A stretch of 64,000 nt of DNA from assembly GCA_947497945.1 (NCBI GenBank), contig CANMIP010000002.1, positions 124,001 through 188,000 of the forward strand, written 5' to 3'. Of the stretch, positions 50,366 through 59,500 are shown piece by piece. Below the pieces are notes generated by a model that saw nothing but the letters and a program-made list of their open reading frames with translations, did no database searches and was not told the DNA's origin. Position 1 is the first letter of the stretch. Each line of letters opens with the position of its first letter. A program made the position numbers and the translations under genes. The stretch is from an uncultured Tropicimonas sp. (GTDB lineage Bacteria > Pseudomonadota > Alphaproteobacteria > Rhodobacterales > Rhodobacteraceae).

Positions 50366-51616
50366 CTAGCTCCCCGGCCGCTCGTCAGGACCAACCACGG
50401 TCCCGGTATCGGCCAGTCCCTGCTGGCGGCGTGCCCGGCGGATCTCGCGGGTCATGGTTGCAATGTCGCCGCGAAGCTCGGCCACTGTCTCCTGCCGGCC
50501 CGCGGCCAGCTCCTCGAGGATCCGCAGCAGCTGGACATCGATCGAGCGCAACCGCATCCGCGCTTCCGCATCGCCGCCGGTCTCGGCCATGTCCCCTTCC
50601 TGGGTCGGCGCAGAGCTGGTGCGCCGCAGCATCTGCTGCTGCGTCTCGTACATCCGTTCCTGCCCCTCGGCGATGCGTTCGAGCACATCCGTGGCGCGGT
50701 CGCCATGCTGCATGGTGCGCGTCATCGCCGTCACCGCCACCGCAACTTCGGTCAGCTTGTCATCGACCATGTTCCGGCTGGCATCGGCGACCGAGAGCGT
50801 CTCGCGCATCAGCTCCATTTGCTCGGCCATGTGATCGAGCACGCCGAGCAGCGCGCCGGCCTCGCCGGATAGCTCGGTATCGCTGCTGCCGGCAAAGCCG
50901 AGCCGGGTGATCGAGGAGAGCCATTCCTCCAGTTCGCGATAGAAGCGGTTCTGTCCGCGCGAGGCGAAGAGCTCCAGCAGCCCGACGACCAGCGAGCCGG
51001 CAAGACCCAGCAACGAAGAGCTGAAGGCCGTGCCCATGCCGCCAAGCTGCGCTTCCAGCCCGCCCATGAGTTTCTCGAAGACCTGAACGCCAGTCTCGCC
51101 CTCCTTGGGCGCCAGCGAGCGGATGGTCTCGACCACGGCCGGGACGGTCGTCGCGAGACCGTAGAACGTTCCGAGAAGACCAAGGAAGATCAGCAGGTTG
51201 ACGATATAGCGCGTGATATCGCGCCCTTCCTCGATCCGGGTTGCCACCGAGTCGAGAATCGAGCCGGCAGAGGTCGAGGAGATCTGCCGGTTGACCCCGC
51301 GCGAGCGCAGCAGGGCCGCGAGCGGCGCCAGCAGGCGCGGTGTGGGCGAGTTCGCCGCGCTGTCATGGTCGCGTGCGAAAGACTCGATCCAGCGGACCGA
51401 GGAAGAAAGCTGCGCGACCTGCAGGAAACAGGCCAGAACACCGATGACAAAGACCAGCGCGATCGTGCCGTTGAGCCAGAGATTGGCATAGAAGACGGGC
51501 TGGACCGAGGGGAAGATCATCCAGGTCCCGGCGGCGACGAGGCCGCAGGCAATGAGCATCTGGGTGATCTGTCGCACGGGCTGCGAGAAATGGGTCTGGA
51601 CCGGAGTGTCGCTCAT
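50366..51616 (-). CDS. MotA/TolQ/ExbB-like membrane protein
   Basis: A 416-residue protein with two early helices (LIACGLVAAGTWMIF and TIALVFVIGVLACFL) and a later helix pair containing NLLIFLGLLGTFYGLATTVP and GTAFSSSLLGLAGSLVVGLL, the MotA/TolQ/ExbB proton-channel signature. A cytoplasmic tail of about 170 residues is rich in charged helices (MAEQMELMRETLSVADASRN, TQQQMLRRT). It is co-transcribed with the MotB-like gene. A long MotA tail also occurs in ZorA, but no Zorya ZorC/D/E gene lies nearby. Confidence 0.85.
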   Translation of the reverse strand: MSDTPVQTHFSQPVRQITQMLIACGLVAAGTWMIFPSVQPVFYANLWLNGTIALVFVIGVLACFLQVAQLSSSVRWIESFARDHDSAANSPTPRLLAPLAALLRSRGVNRQISSTSAGSILDSVATRIEEGRDITRYIVNLLIFLGLLGTFYGLATTVPAVVETIRSLAPKEGETGVQVFEKLMGGLEAQLGGMGTAFSSSLLGLAGSLVVGLLELFASRGQNRFYRELEEWLSSITRLGFAGSSDTELSGEAGALLGVLDHMAEQMELMRETLSVADASRNMVDDKLTEVAVAVTAMTRTMQHGDRATDVLERIAEGQERMYETQQQMLRRTSSAPTQEGDMAETGGDAEARMRLRSIDVQLLRILEELAAGRQETVAELRGDIATMTREIRRARRQQGLADTGTVVGPDERPGS

Positions 51617-51743
51617 GTCTGGCTGGCGTCTCGCACAAGGGTAATCTTGCGCCGCACGTTAGTTAACGGCCGGGGGAATGCCAATGTGCAATCGGGCGGG
51701 CGCGTGGGAAGGCCGGGCAGCGTTGCAAATCTCCCCGCCCGGT

Positions 51744-52304
51744 TCAGCGCGCGCTGATCAGTGTACGGACCCGGGCCGCGAGCCAGTCGATATCCGCATC
51801 CGCAAGGCCCAGTTCGGTCAGGTGATCGGCGGTGTTGAAAAGATATTCCGTGTTCGGCCCGCGCCCGCCAACAGCGCGGGCGATAATCTGGGCCTGTTTC
51901 TCCAGCGCCATGCCGCCGCAATACTGCACGTGGCTGCGCTCGATCACATAGGCCAGCGCCGTGAGACTGCGCCCGTCATGCAGCCGCAGCGTGACCAGTT
52001 CCTCGATATAGGCCGAAGAGACCAGTTCGCGCTCGCGCAGCGCCGCCAGCGTCTCGGCCTCGTGACCGGGCATGACGCGAAAGGCCAGCCCGTCGCAATG
52101 GGCGTCGTCGAGCCGGTCCAGCGCGAGGACGAGCCCCGGGTCTTCCTCGGTGCCGCGATGGTGGATCGAGGACATGCAGAAGGCGCGATGATAGCCGGTC
52201 AGCCGGGCAACGGCTTGTTCCTCGATCGGGAATCCGGGATGCCAGATCAGGCTGCCATAGCCGAAAACCCAAAGCGGCTGGGTGGTGTCGATTTCCTGAA
52301 GCAT
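51744..52304 (-). CDS. chaC: ChaC-family gamma-glutamylcyclotransferase
   Basis: A 186-residue enzyme with WVFGYGSLIWHPGFP, the substrate-binding YGSL motif, FCMSSIHHRGTEEDPGLVLA, and the catalytic glutamate region RERELVSSAYIEE. ChaC degrades glutathione to 5-oxoproline and Cys-Gly. ATG 52304 is chosen because the family starts just before the YGSL motif; the frame remains open further upstream but without homology. It is divergent from the DUF2125 gene by 62 bases. Confidence 0.9.
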   Translation of the reverse strand: MLQEIDTTQPLWVFGYGSLIWHPGFPIEEQAVARLTGYHRAFCMSSIHHRGTEEDPGLVLALDRLDDAHCDGLAFRVMPGHEAETLAALRERELVSSAYIEELVTLRLHDGRSLTALAYVIERSHVQYCGGMALEKQAQIIARAVGGRGPNTEYLFNTADHLTELGLADADIDWLAARVRTLISAR

Positions 52305-52366
52305 CTGATGTCCCTCGCGCGGTTGCCGGTGTAAACCGCATATCGGGACGATGGGAAAGGGGCGAT

Positions 52367-53374
52367 ATGAGACCGAGCCGTATCTTGTGGATGGTCGCGA
52401 TTTTCGCGGTTGGCTGGAGCGCCTGGTGGGGCTGGGGCGCCTGGCAGGCCAAGCACGGGCTGGAAAGCTGGCTTGAGGCACGGCGCGAGGCCGGCTGGCA
52501 GGCCGAATGGGACGCGCTGGAGATCCGCGGCTTTCCGACCCGGATCGACCGGACCCTCACCGGGGTGACGCTGGCCAATACCGAGGCCGGCTGGGTCTGG
52601 ACGGCGCCGTTCGTCCAGATCCTCGGGCTGAACTACCAGAAGGACCATGTCATCCTCGTCTGGCCAGACGCGATGGAGATCCAGACGCCCTATCAGCGCG
52701 TCGCGATCCGCGGCGATGCGCTGAGGGGCAGCGTCACCTTCCTGCCCGGCCCCGCGCGGGAGCTTGCCGAGGCAACGCTGGTCTTCGAGGGGCTTGAGCT
52801 GGTCTCCGATGCTGGCTGGACCTCTTCGAGCGACGAGATGCGCCTTGCCTCCCGCCCGACCGAGGCCAGGCCGGGGCGGCGCGATATCGGGCTGGAGATC
52901 CTCGGCCTCAAGCCGCGCTCCGCGCTCATCGAGCGCCTGTCCGGGGCCGGGCTGGTCCCGGCCGAAGTCGAGACGCTGCGCGCCGATCTCTCTGTCGGCT
53001 TCGATCGCCCCTGGGACCGGCTGGCGCTCGAGACCACCCGGCCGCAGCCGCGCGAGATCGAGATCCGCGAGATCGCGGTGAAATGGGGAGAACTGGAGCT
53101 GCGCGTTGCCGGAGATCTGGAGCTGGACGCGGCGGGCGTGGTCAGCGGCGAGGTGATGGTCAAATCCACCAACTGGCGCGACATGCTGGAACTGGTCCGG
53201 CGCAGCGGCGTCGTGCCCGACAGCCTCATCGACCCGGTGCTGTCCGGGCTGGAGCTTCTGAGCGGGCTGGCCGGACGTTCGGACACGCTGGACATCCCGC
53301 TCAGCTTTTCCAATGGTCGCACCCGGCTCGGTCCGGTCCCGCTGGGGCCGGCACCGGTGATCCGCATCCCCTGA
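52367..53374 (+). CDS. DUF2125 domain protein, membrane-anchored
   Basis: A 335-residue protein. An N-terminal helix (ILWMVAIFAVGWSAWWGWG) anchors a periplasmic domain with the family pattern LEIRGFPTRIDRTLTGVTLA followed by WVWTAPFVQILGLNYQKDHV. Beta-rich repeats fill the rest. DUF2125 proteins are characteristic of alphaproteobacteria; their role is unknown. It lies 13 bases upstream of the next gene on the same strand, suggesting co-transcription. Confidence 0.9.
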   Translation: MRPSRILWMVAIFAVGWSAWWGWGAWQAKHGLESWLEARREAGWQAEWDALEIRGFPTRIDRTLTGVTLANTEAGWVWTAPFVQILGLNYQKDHVILVWPDAMEIQTPYQRVAIRGDALRGSVTFLPGPARELAEATLVFEGLELVSDAGWTSSSDEMRLASRPTEARPGRRDIGLEILGLKPRSALIERLSGAGLVPAEVETLRADLSVGFDRPWDRLALETTRPQPREIEIREIAVKWGELELRVAGDLELDAAGVVSGEVMVKSTNWRDMLELVRRSGVVPDSLIDPVLSGLELLSGLAGRSDTLDIPLSFSNGRTRLGPVPLGPAPVIRIP

Positions 53375-53387
53375 CGAGGCCCCCGAA

Positions 53388-54161
53388 ATGAGCAAATCGA
53401 TCCATCGCGTTGCCGAGGATTTCTGGAATATCCGCGGCTCTTTCCGCGTTGGCGGCATCATCGACCTGGGCACGCATGCCTCGCTCCTGCGCCGGCGGAA
53501 CGGGAATTTCCTGCTGCTCGACTCGCTGACGCTGCGCGACGAGCATCGCCGCGAGGTCTTCGCGCTGACGGACGACGGCCGCGCCGTCGAGGCCATCCTC
53601 AACCTGCACCCGTTCCACACGCTGCATTGCCATGCCATGCATCGCGACTTCCCGCAGGCGAAGCTCTACGGCACGCGCCGCCACGCGACCAAACGGCCGG
53701 ACCTGCCCTGGGAAGCATTGCACTGCGAAGACCCCGATTTCGCGGCGCTCTTCGCCGAGGATCTCGACCTCTCCATTCCCCGCGGCGTCGATTTCATCTC
53801 TTCGAACGAGAAGCTGCATTTTGCCTCCGTCCTTGCGACGCATCGCGCCTCCGGCGTGTTGCATGTCGACGACACGCTGACCTTCCTGCGCCCGCCCGCC
53901 CTGCTGCGCGCAATCGGAATGCGCCCGCGCGTCTCCTTCCACCCCAGCCTTGCCAAGGTACTGGAGCCCCGCGCCGGGGCGGCGGCGGAGTTCCGGAGCT
54001 GGGCGGAAGATTTCGCGGAAGCGGCGGGCGACACGAACACGCTCTGCGCGGCCCATGTCTCCGGCCCGCTGACGCCGGCAGCCGGTGAGGCGACGATCCA
54101 GGCGCGGATCCTGTCAGCGCTGGAGCGGGTGGCGCCCGCGCTGGACGCCCATCAGGCTTAG
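53388..54161 (+). CDS. Metallo-beta-lactamase-like protein of unknown function
   Basis: A 257-residue protein. The segments FRVGGIIDLGTHASLLRRRN, ILNLHPFHTLHCHAMHRDFP and LYGTRRHATKRPDLPW recall DUF4336-type relatives of the metallo-beta-lactamase fold. The classical HxHxDH motif is missing, although several histidines are clustered. It follows DUF2125 by 13 bases. Catalysis cannot be asserted. Confidence 0.65.
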   Translation: MSKSIHRVAEDFWNIRGSFRVGGIIDLGTHASLLRRRNGNFLLLDSLTLRDEHRREVFALTDDGRAVEAILNLHPFHTLHCHAMHRDFPQAKLYGTRRHATKRPDLPWEALHCEDPDFAALFAEDLDLSIPRGVDFISSNEKLHFASVLATHRASGVLHVDDTLTFLRPPALLRAIGMRPRVSFHPSLAKVLEPRAGAAAEFRSWAEDFAEAAGDTNTLCAAHVSGPLTPAAGEATIQARILSALERVAPALDAHQA

Positions 54162-54292
54162 CACGGCTAGGGGCAAGGCGGCAGGCCTGTCGTGCCGGGG
54201 CCGTCACCTGTTGCGAATACTTGTGGCTGGGCTTTCGGGCAACGCCCGCCAGCATCCCGCGATCCGATTACTCTTCGGGCCTTCGGGCGTCC

Positions 54293-54799
54293 CTAGGCCT
54301 CGGTCGCCTCCGGCGCCTCATCCGGCGCCGCCGGGGTCAGACGCGACCATTGGCGGATCACGAGATCATGCTCGTCGAACTCCAGCCGAAACAGCGCATC
54401 CAGCTTCACCGGCTCTCGCCGCGCCCGATGCACGCCCCGTATAATCCCGCTCCAGAACGCCTTGCGCCCTGTCACCTTGCGAGCGCCCTCGATCGCCGTG
54501 ATCGAGATCATGATCTCCGCCAACTCCTCGAACAGCACCTGGATCTCGGCGCTCCCGACAAACTTGCGGCGCTCCATTCCCGGCTCGACCGGCAGTTCCA
54601 GGGTGATCTCGGCATCGTCCGAATAGAGCATGACAATGCCGGGTGCGTTCAGGAGCGGCGCCATGAAGGCATTCTTGGCCTCGAAGAACCGATCCAGCGC
54701 AAGATCGGTGCAGCTTTCCACAATATCCGCGCCGAAGCTCTCCTGTGGAAAATCGACGAAATCCTCGTCGCGTTCACGCACCTCAACCAATCGTTCCAT
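54293..54799 (-). CDS. Conserved hypothetical protein, possibly NTF2-like
   Basis: A 168-residue soluble protein beginning MERLVEVRERDEDFVDFPQE. Segments such as LDRFFEAKNAFMAPLLNA, PGIVMLYSDDAEITLELPV and LDALFRLEFDEHDLVIRQW have the alternation of a SnoaL/NTF2-like cone, but I do not recognise it firmly. The ATG at 54799 lacks a strong ribosome site, and GTG at 54808 is an alternative. The stretch 54162-54292 shows nothing else. Confidence 0.6.
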   Translation of the reverse strand: MERLVEVRERDEDFVDFPQESFGADIVESCTDLALDRFFEAKNAFMAPLLNAPGIVMLYSDDAEITLELPVEPGMERRKFVGSAEIQVLFEELAEIMISITAIEGARKVTGRKAFWSGIIRGVHRARREPVKLDALFRLEFDEHDLVIRQWSRLTPAAPDEAPEATEA

Positions 54800-54892
54800 C
54801 CCGCTCACTCTACCAAAGACCACACAGCGTATCAAAACCACTGGACACGCCGTCCACAGCTTCAACCACGCGAATGCGACATTTTGGTGAAA

Positions 54893-55960
54893 TCAACTCC
54901 CGATTGTGCGTTCCAGCAGGGCAAACCAGTTCCGATGCGCCAATTTTTTCAGCAGATCCGTATCAAGCCCGTGCGCCCGGAGCGAATCGATCAGGGTTGG
55001 AAGACCGGCGACATCGCCGATCGCATCCGGCACCACGCAGCCGTCGAAATCGGACCCGAAGCCGACATGATCCTCGCCGAGCCGCGAAATCAGGTGGTCG
55101 AGATGGCGCAGCATCGGCTCGATCCCGCAGTCACGCGCCGCAAGACCATCCTGCCGCAAGAAAAAGGTCGCGAAGTTCAGCCCGACCATGCCGCCGCTCT
55201 CGGCAATCTGGTCGAGTTGGCGGTCCGTGAGGTTGCGCGGGCTGGGGCAGAGCGCATGCGCATTCGAATGGGTGGCAACGAGCGGCGCGTCGGACAGCCG
55301 GGCGACATCGTTGAAACCGGCCTCGTTGAGATGCGACAGGTCGATGAGGATGCCGAGCGCATTGCATTCGCGCACGAGCGCCTTGCCGGCCTCGGTCAGG
55401 CCCGGTCCGATATCGGGTGTGCCGGGGAAACGGAGGGGCACGCCATGCCCGAAGGCGGTTGGCCGGCTCCAGACCGGGCCGAGCGAGCGCAGGCCGAGAG
55501 CATGGAAGACGTGGAGCGCGTCGAGGTCGGGGCCGATTGCCTCGGCGCCTTCCATATGCATCACGCCGGCGATGGCGCCCCGTTCCATTGCGGCGCGACA
55601 CTCCGCGGCGCTGCGGCAGAGCGCAAACCCGCCCGCCGAGGCCCGTTCCATCCAGAGCATCGTCCCGGCCTGCGCCAGGGCCGTCGCTTGAGACGGGCCC
55701 AGCTCTAACGGCGCCGGCAAGGGCACGTCATAGGGCGGCTGCGCCATGAGCGAGAAGAGATCGGGCGTCTCCGGATCACGCGGCGAAGGCACGAAAATGG
55801 CGAAGAGACCGCCGGCAAAGCCGCCCTCGCGCATACGCGGCAGGTCGAGATGACCCTCCGTGCCGCGCTGCAGGAAAAGCGCGCGCCGCTTGTCCGGTGC
55901 GCTCTGAAGGCGAAGAAGCAGATCGTTGTGACCGTCGAAGACGGGGATGGACACGGGCAT
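54893..55960 (-). CDS. Membrane dipeptidase (peptidase family M19)
   Basis: A 355-residue zinc dipeptidase of the renal-dipeptidase type. FDGHNDLLLRLQ gives the first two metal ligands, GVMHMEGAEAIG the bridging glutamate, ILIDLSHLNEAGF and VATHSNAHALCPSPRNLTD further histidines, and VGFGSDFDGCV the last aspartate region. No signal peptide is visible, so it is probably cytoplasmic. ATG at 55960 is chosen; TTG at 55969 is an alternative. Substrates of the family include dipeptides and some N-acyl compounds. Confidence 0.92.
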   Translation of the reverse strand: MPVSIPVFDGHNDLLLRLQSAPDKRRALFLQRGTEGHLDLPRMREGGFAGGLFAIFVPSPRDPETPDLFSLMAQPPYDVPLPAPLELGPSQATALAQAGTMLWMERASAGGFALCRSAAECRAAMERGAIAGVMHMEGAEAIGPDLDALHVFHALGLRSLGPVWSRPTAFGHGVPLRFPGTPDIGPGLTEAGKALVRECNALGILIDLSHLNEAGFNDVARLSDAPLVATHSNAHALCPSPRNLTDRQLDQIAESGGMVGLNFATFFLRQDGLAARDCGIEPMLRHLDHLISRLGEDHVGFGSDFDGCVVPDAIGDVAGLPTLIDSLRAHGLDTDLLKKLAHRNWFALLERTIGS

Positions 55961-56137
55961 GGCGCTCAACTCGATGTGGAAGACTGGCGGCAGGCTAAGC
56001 GGCTTTCCGGCGTTCTTGAAGCGCTGCGGGGAGCGACCGGTGCGCGCAGGTCGGGATCCAAGTGGTGGTTGCGAAATGCTTCCATTCTGCTACGGGTTCG
56101 ACTGTGGTCCCGCCGGGCCACTGTCGGGGAGTTGGGC

Positions 56138-56578
56138 ATGACGGGATCGAAAACGGGAACCAAGGCAATCAACCTGAGGATCGAGCATGAGCACGAGCAG
56201 CTCATGCGCGATGTGATTGCACGGATCCGCAAGGGCGGGCCCGGCTTTCGCGCCGCCCTCCGGGCGCTGATCGAAGATGAACGCGCGTCCGAATATGTGC
56301 CCGCGCAGGAGCTTCACGCGCGCTTCGCCGATATCGAGAAGCGGCTGCGGGACGAGACCGGCGCGGAGGCGCAATATGTCCCCGCCGAGGAGATCGAGAC
56401 TCGTTTTGCAGCGCTGGAAAACCGGCTGGCCGAGATGTCTCGGCAGACCGGCGAGACCTACCTGCCGGAAGCGGAGATCCGCGCCCAGTTCGCCGAGACC
56501 GAGCGACGGCTGCGCGAAATCGAAGAGATGGCGCTGGCCCGGATCACCCGGCTCGGCGCCGATAGCTGCGGCGGCTGA
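56138..56578 (+). CDS. Small protein with ribbon-helix-helix-like front and triple 30-residue repeat
   Basis: A 146-residue protein. TKAINLRIEHEHEQLMRDVI with RIRKGGPGFRAALRALIEDE resembles the strand-helix-helix arrangement of small DNA-binding antitoxins. Three tandem units follow, beginning EYVPAQELHARFADIEKRL, QYVPAEEIETRFAALENRL and TYLPEAEIRAQFAETERRL, each likely a short helix pair. GGGGAG lies 5 bases before the ATG. It ends 20 bases before the reductive dehalogenase, so it may regulate or be co-expressed with it. Frames further upstream are not homologous to anything I know. Confidence 0.65.
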   Translation: MTGSKTGTKAINLRIEHEHEQLMRDVIARIRKGGPGFRAALRALIEDERASEYVPAQELHARFADIEKRLRDETGAEAQYVPAEEIETRFAALENRLAEMSRQTGETYLPEAEIRAQFAETERRLREIEEMALARITRLGADSCGG

Positions 56579-56598
56579 CGGGAGCGGGGGGACAGGCG

Positions 56599-59500
56599 AT
56601 GCGGATCTTCTCCAGCCGGAAGCGACCGGTCCATCTCGGGTCCTACCCGCTCGAACGCTTGAAGCGGCAAGCCGGCGCTGCCGATTGCGCCGGTGCGCCT
56701 GCGATGCCGGCGCTCAGTTTCCGGCGACCGAAGCGGCCCGAGAGCATCGTCAACGCCATGGGCGAGTTCCAGGCGATGATGGATGCGATCCGCGACGGGA
56801 TGGTCAACCCTGCCCGCGCCGCCATACCCGCCGATCCGACCGAGCGTGCCAATCACCTCAAGGCCTTCGGCTATTACAATGACGCCTCGATGGTCGGCAC
56901 CGGCCCGCTGCCCGCCGACGCGCTGCTGTCTTCGCCGCGCCGCAACCCGGAGATCGACCGGCTGGCCGAGGCGCTGCGCACCCGCCAGACCCGCACCCTC
57001 GCCGCCGGGATCGACCTGATCATGGCGGATTTGAAGGAGAGCATGGAGGCGCCGCCGAAGCCGATGGACGGCCACGCCCATGCCATCGTGCTGCTTTACG
57101 AATATCACCGGGATCCGCGCCCCGAGGAGCCGGGAAGCGACTGGATCCTCGACGCGCAGGCGCATCGGGTCTGCCTGCGTGCGACCGAGAACGCCGTTGT
57201 GCTGGCCAATTACATCCGCGCGCTCGGCTTCGACGCACGCGCCCACAGCCCGACCACGAGTGAGGTCGATCTCGGCAAACTTGCACTGGCCGCCGGGCTG
57301 GTTTCGCTCGAAGACGGAACCCTTGTCGCCCCCTGGCTCGGCAAGCGCTACGGGCTCGCGGCAGTGACGACGGAGTTGGAGCTGGCCCATGACGCCCCGC
57401 TCTCTGCCGGCGCAAGGGCGGACGGCCCCGGCTGGTGGTTGGGCCTGGGCACCGGCAAAGGAGCGCTGAGCCGTGATCCCTACGCGCGGCGCGGCTATGC
57501 CGCCGGCGCGCATCCCTTCGAGCGGCTCAAGCGGGTCGACAGCCCCACGACCTATATCGACGAGCCCAATGTCGCCCGCGTGCCCAAACGCGCCGACATG
57601 TTCGCCCGCAGCCAGTTCGGCGATATGGGCCCTGCCCTGCAAAAGGCGGCGACGGGCGGCAAATATGTCCGCAAGTCCGCGCCCTCGATGGCGCAGCGCC
57701 GCGCCCTCGGGGCTTTCGTCCTGTTGCAGGACGGCCCGTCGGACCCGGCCGGCCCGCGCCCCACCGACCCCGCGCGCAACGCGCTGAACCTCAAGGCCGC
57801 GAGCTATTTCCTCGGCATCGACGCCGCCGGCACCTCGCGCTGCCCCGACTGGGCCTGGTACAGCCATGACGCCACCGGCGCGCCGATCGACCCGCCGCAT
57901 GACCAGGCGCTGTCGATGATCGTCGATCAGGGCTTCGAGACCATGGACGGCGCCTCGGGCGATGACTGGATCGCGGTCAGCCAGTCGATGCGCGCCTATC
58001 TGCGCTTCTCGCTGCTGGGCGGGGTGATGGCGCAGCAGATCCGGAATCTCGGCTACAGCGCCAAGGCGCATACGGTGATGGATGGCGAGGTGTTGCAGCC
58101 GCCGCTGCTTCTGCTCGCGGGGCTCGGCGAGGTCTCCCGCATCGGCGAGGTGATCCTGAACCCCTATCTCGGCCCGCGGCTCAAATCCGGCGCGGTCACG
58201 ACGGACATGCCGATGGCCCATGACCGGCCGATCGATTTCGGCCTGCAAGCCTTCTGCGAGGCCTGCAACAAATGTGCCCGTGAATGCCCCTCCGGCGCCA
58301 TCACTGCCGGGCCGAAGCTGATGTTCAATGGCTACGAAATCTGGAAATCCGACAGCCAGAAATGCACGACCTATCGCGTCACGAACGAAGGCGGCGCGAT
58401 GTGCGGGCGCTGCATGAAGACCTGCCCGTGGAATCTCGAAGGGCTCTTCGCCGAGGCCCCCTTCCGTTGGGCCGCCTCCAACATTCCCGCCGCCGCGCCG
58501 TTCCTCGCCAGGCTCGACGACCGGCTTGGCAATGGCGGACTGAACGATGTCAAGAAATGGTGGTGGGATCTCGAACAGGCGGCGGACGGCGCCTATCGCC
58601 CGACCGACAAGCCGGTCAACCGGCGCGACCTGCAGACCGATCTCGACCTGCGCTACGAGGACCAGACCCTCGCGGTCTACCCGGCCCCACTGGCACCGCA
58701 TCCCTGGCCCTACCCATTCGCGATGGATCGCGAGGCGGGCATCGCGGCCTATGAGGCGATGATCCCGGCCTCCGAGTATCGCGCGCGGTTGGCGCAAGGC
58801 GACGCTTCGATGATCCACCATTACCGCAATGACGGCGCATCACCGGTGATCCAGCTCGAAGTGGCGAAGGTCGAGCCGATGACGGCGCGGGTCACGGGCT
58901 ACACGCTGCGCGCGCCCGACGGCGCCCCTCTGCCCGACTGGAGCGCCGGGGCGCATATCGACCTGCTCGTGGCGCCCGAATATCTCCGCCAGTATTCGCT
59001 CGCCGGCGATCCGGCTGACCGCGAGAGCTACCAGATCGGCGTGCTACGCGAGGATGACGGCCGGGGCGGCTCGGCGCTGTTGCACCGGATCTTCACGCCC
59101 GGCCGCAAGCTCTTCGCGGCGCGCCCGATCAACCATTTCGAGCTGGTCGAGGCCGCCGAGAAAAGCTTTCTCATGGGCGGGGGGATCGGCGTGACGCCGA
59201 TGATCGCCTTCGCCCACCGCCTGCACGCGCTCGGGCGGGATTTCGAGCTGCACTACTCTGTCCCGACCCGCGCCGAGGCGGGGTATCTGGAAGCGCTGGC
59301 GCAGGCGCCCTGGTCGGATCGGGTCCGCCTCCATGTCTCCGATGAAGGCAGCCGGGCCGATCTCGACACCATCCTGACCGGCGGGCGGGCGGGCTGGCAT
59401 GTCTATTGCTGCGGGCCGGATCGCTACATGCAGGCGGTTCTGGACGCGGCCGAAAGGCAGGGATTTGCGGAAGGCGCCCGGCATCTGGAATATTTCAACC

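Noticed and set aside
48014-51616. Zorya anti-phage defence system
   Set aside because: Only ZorA/ZorB-like components are present. No ZorC, ZorD or ZorE gene is adjacent, and the neighbours are housekeeping genes.
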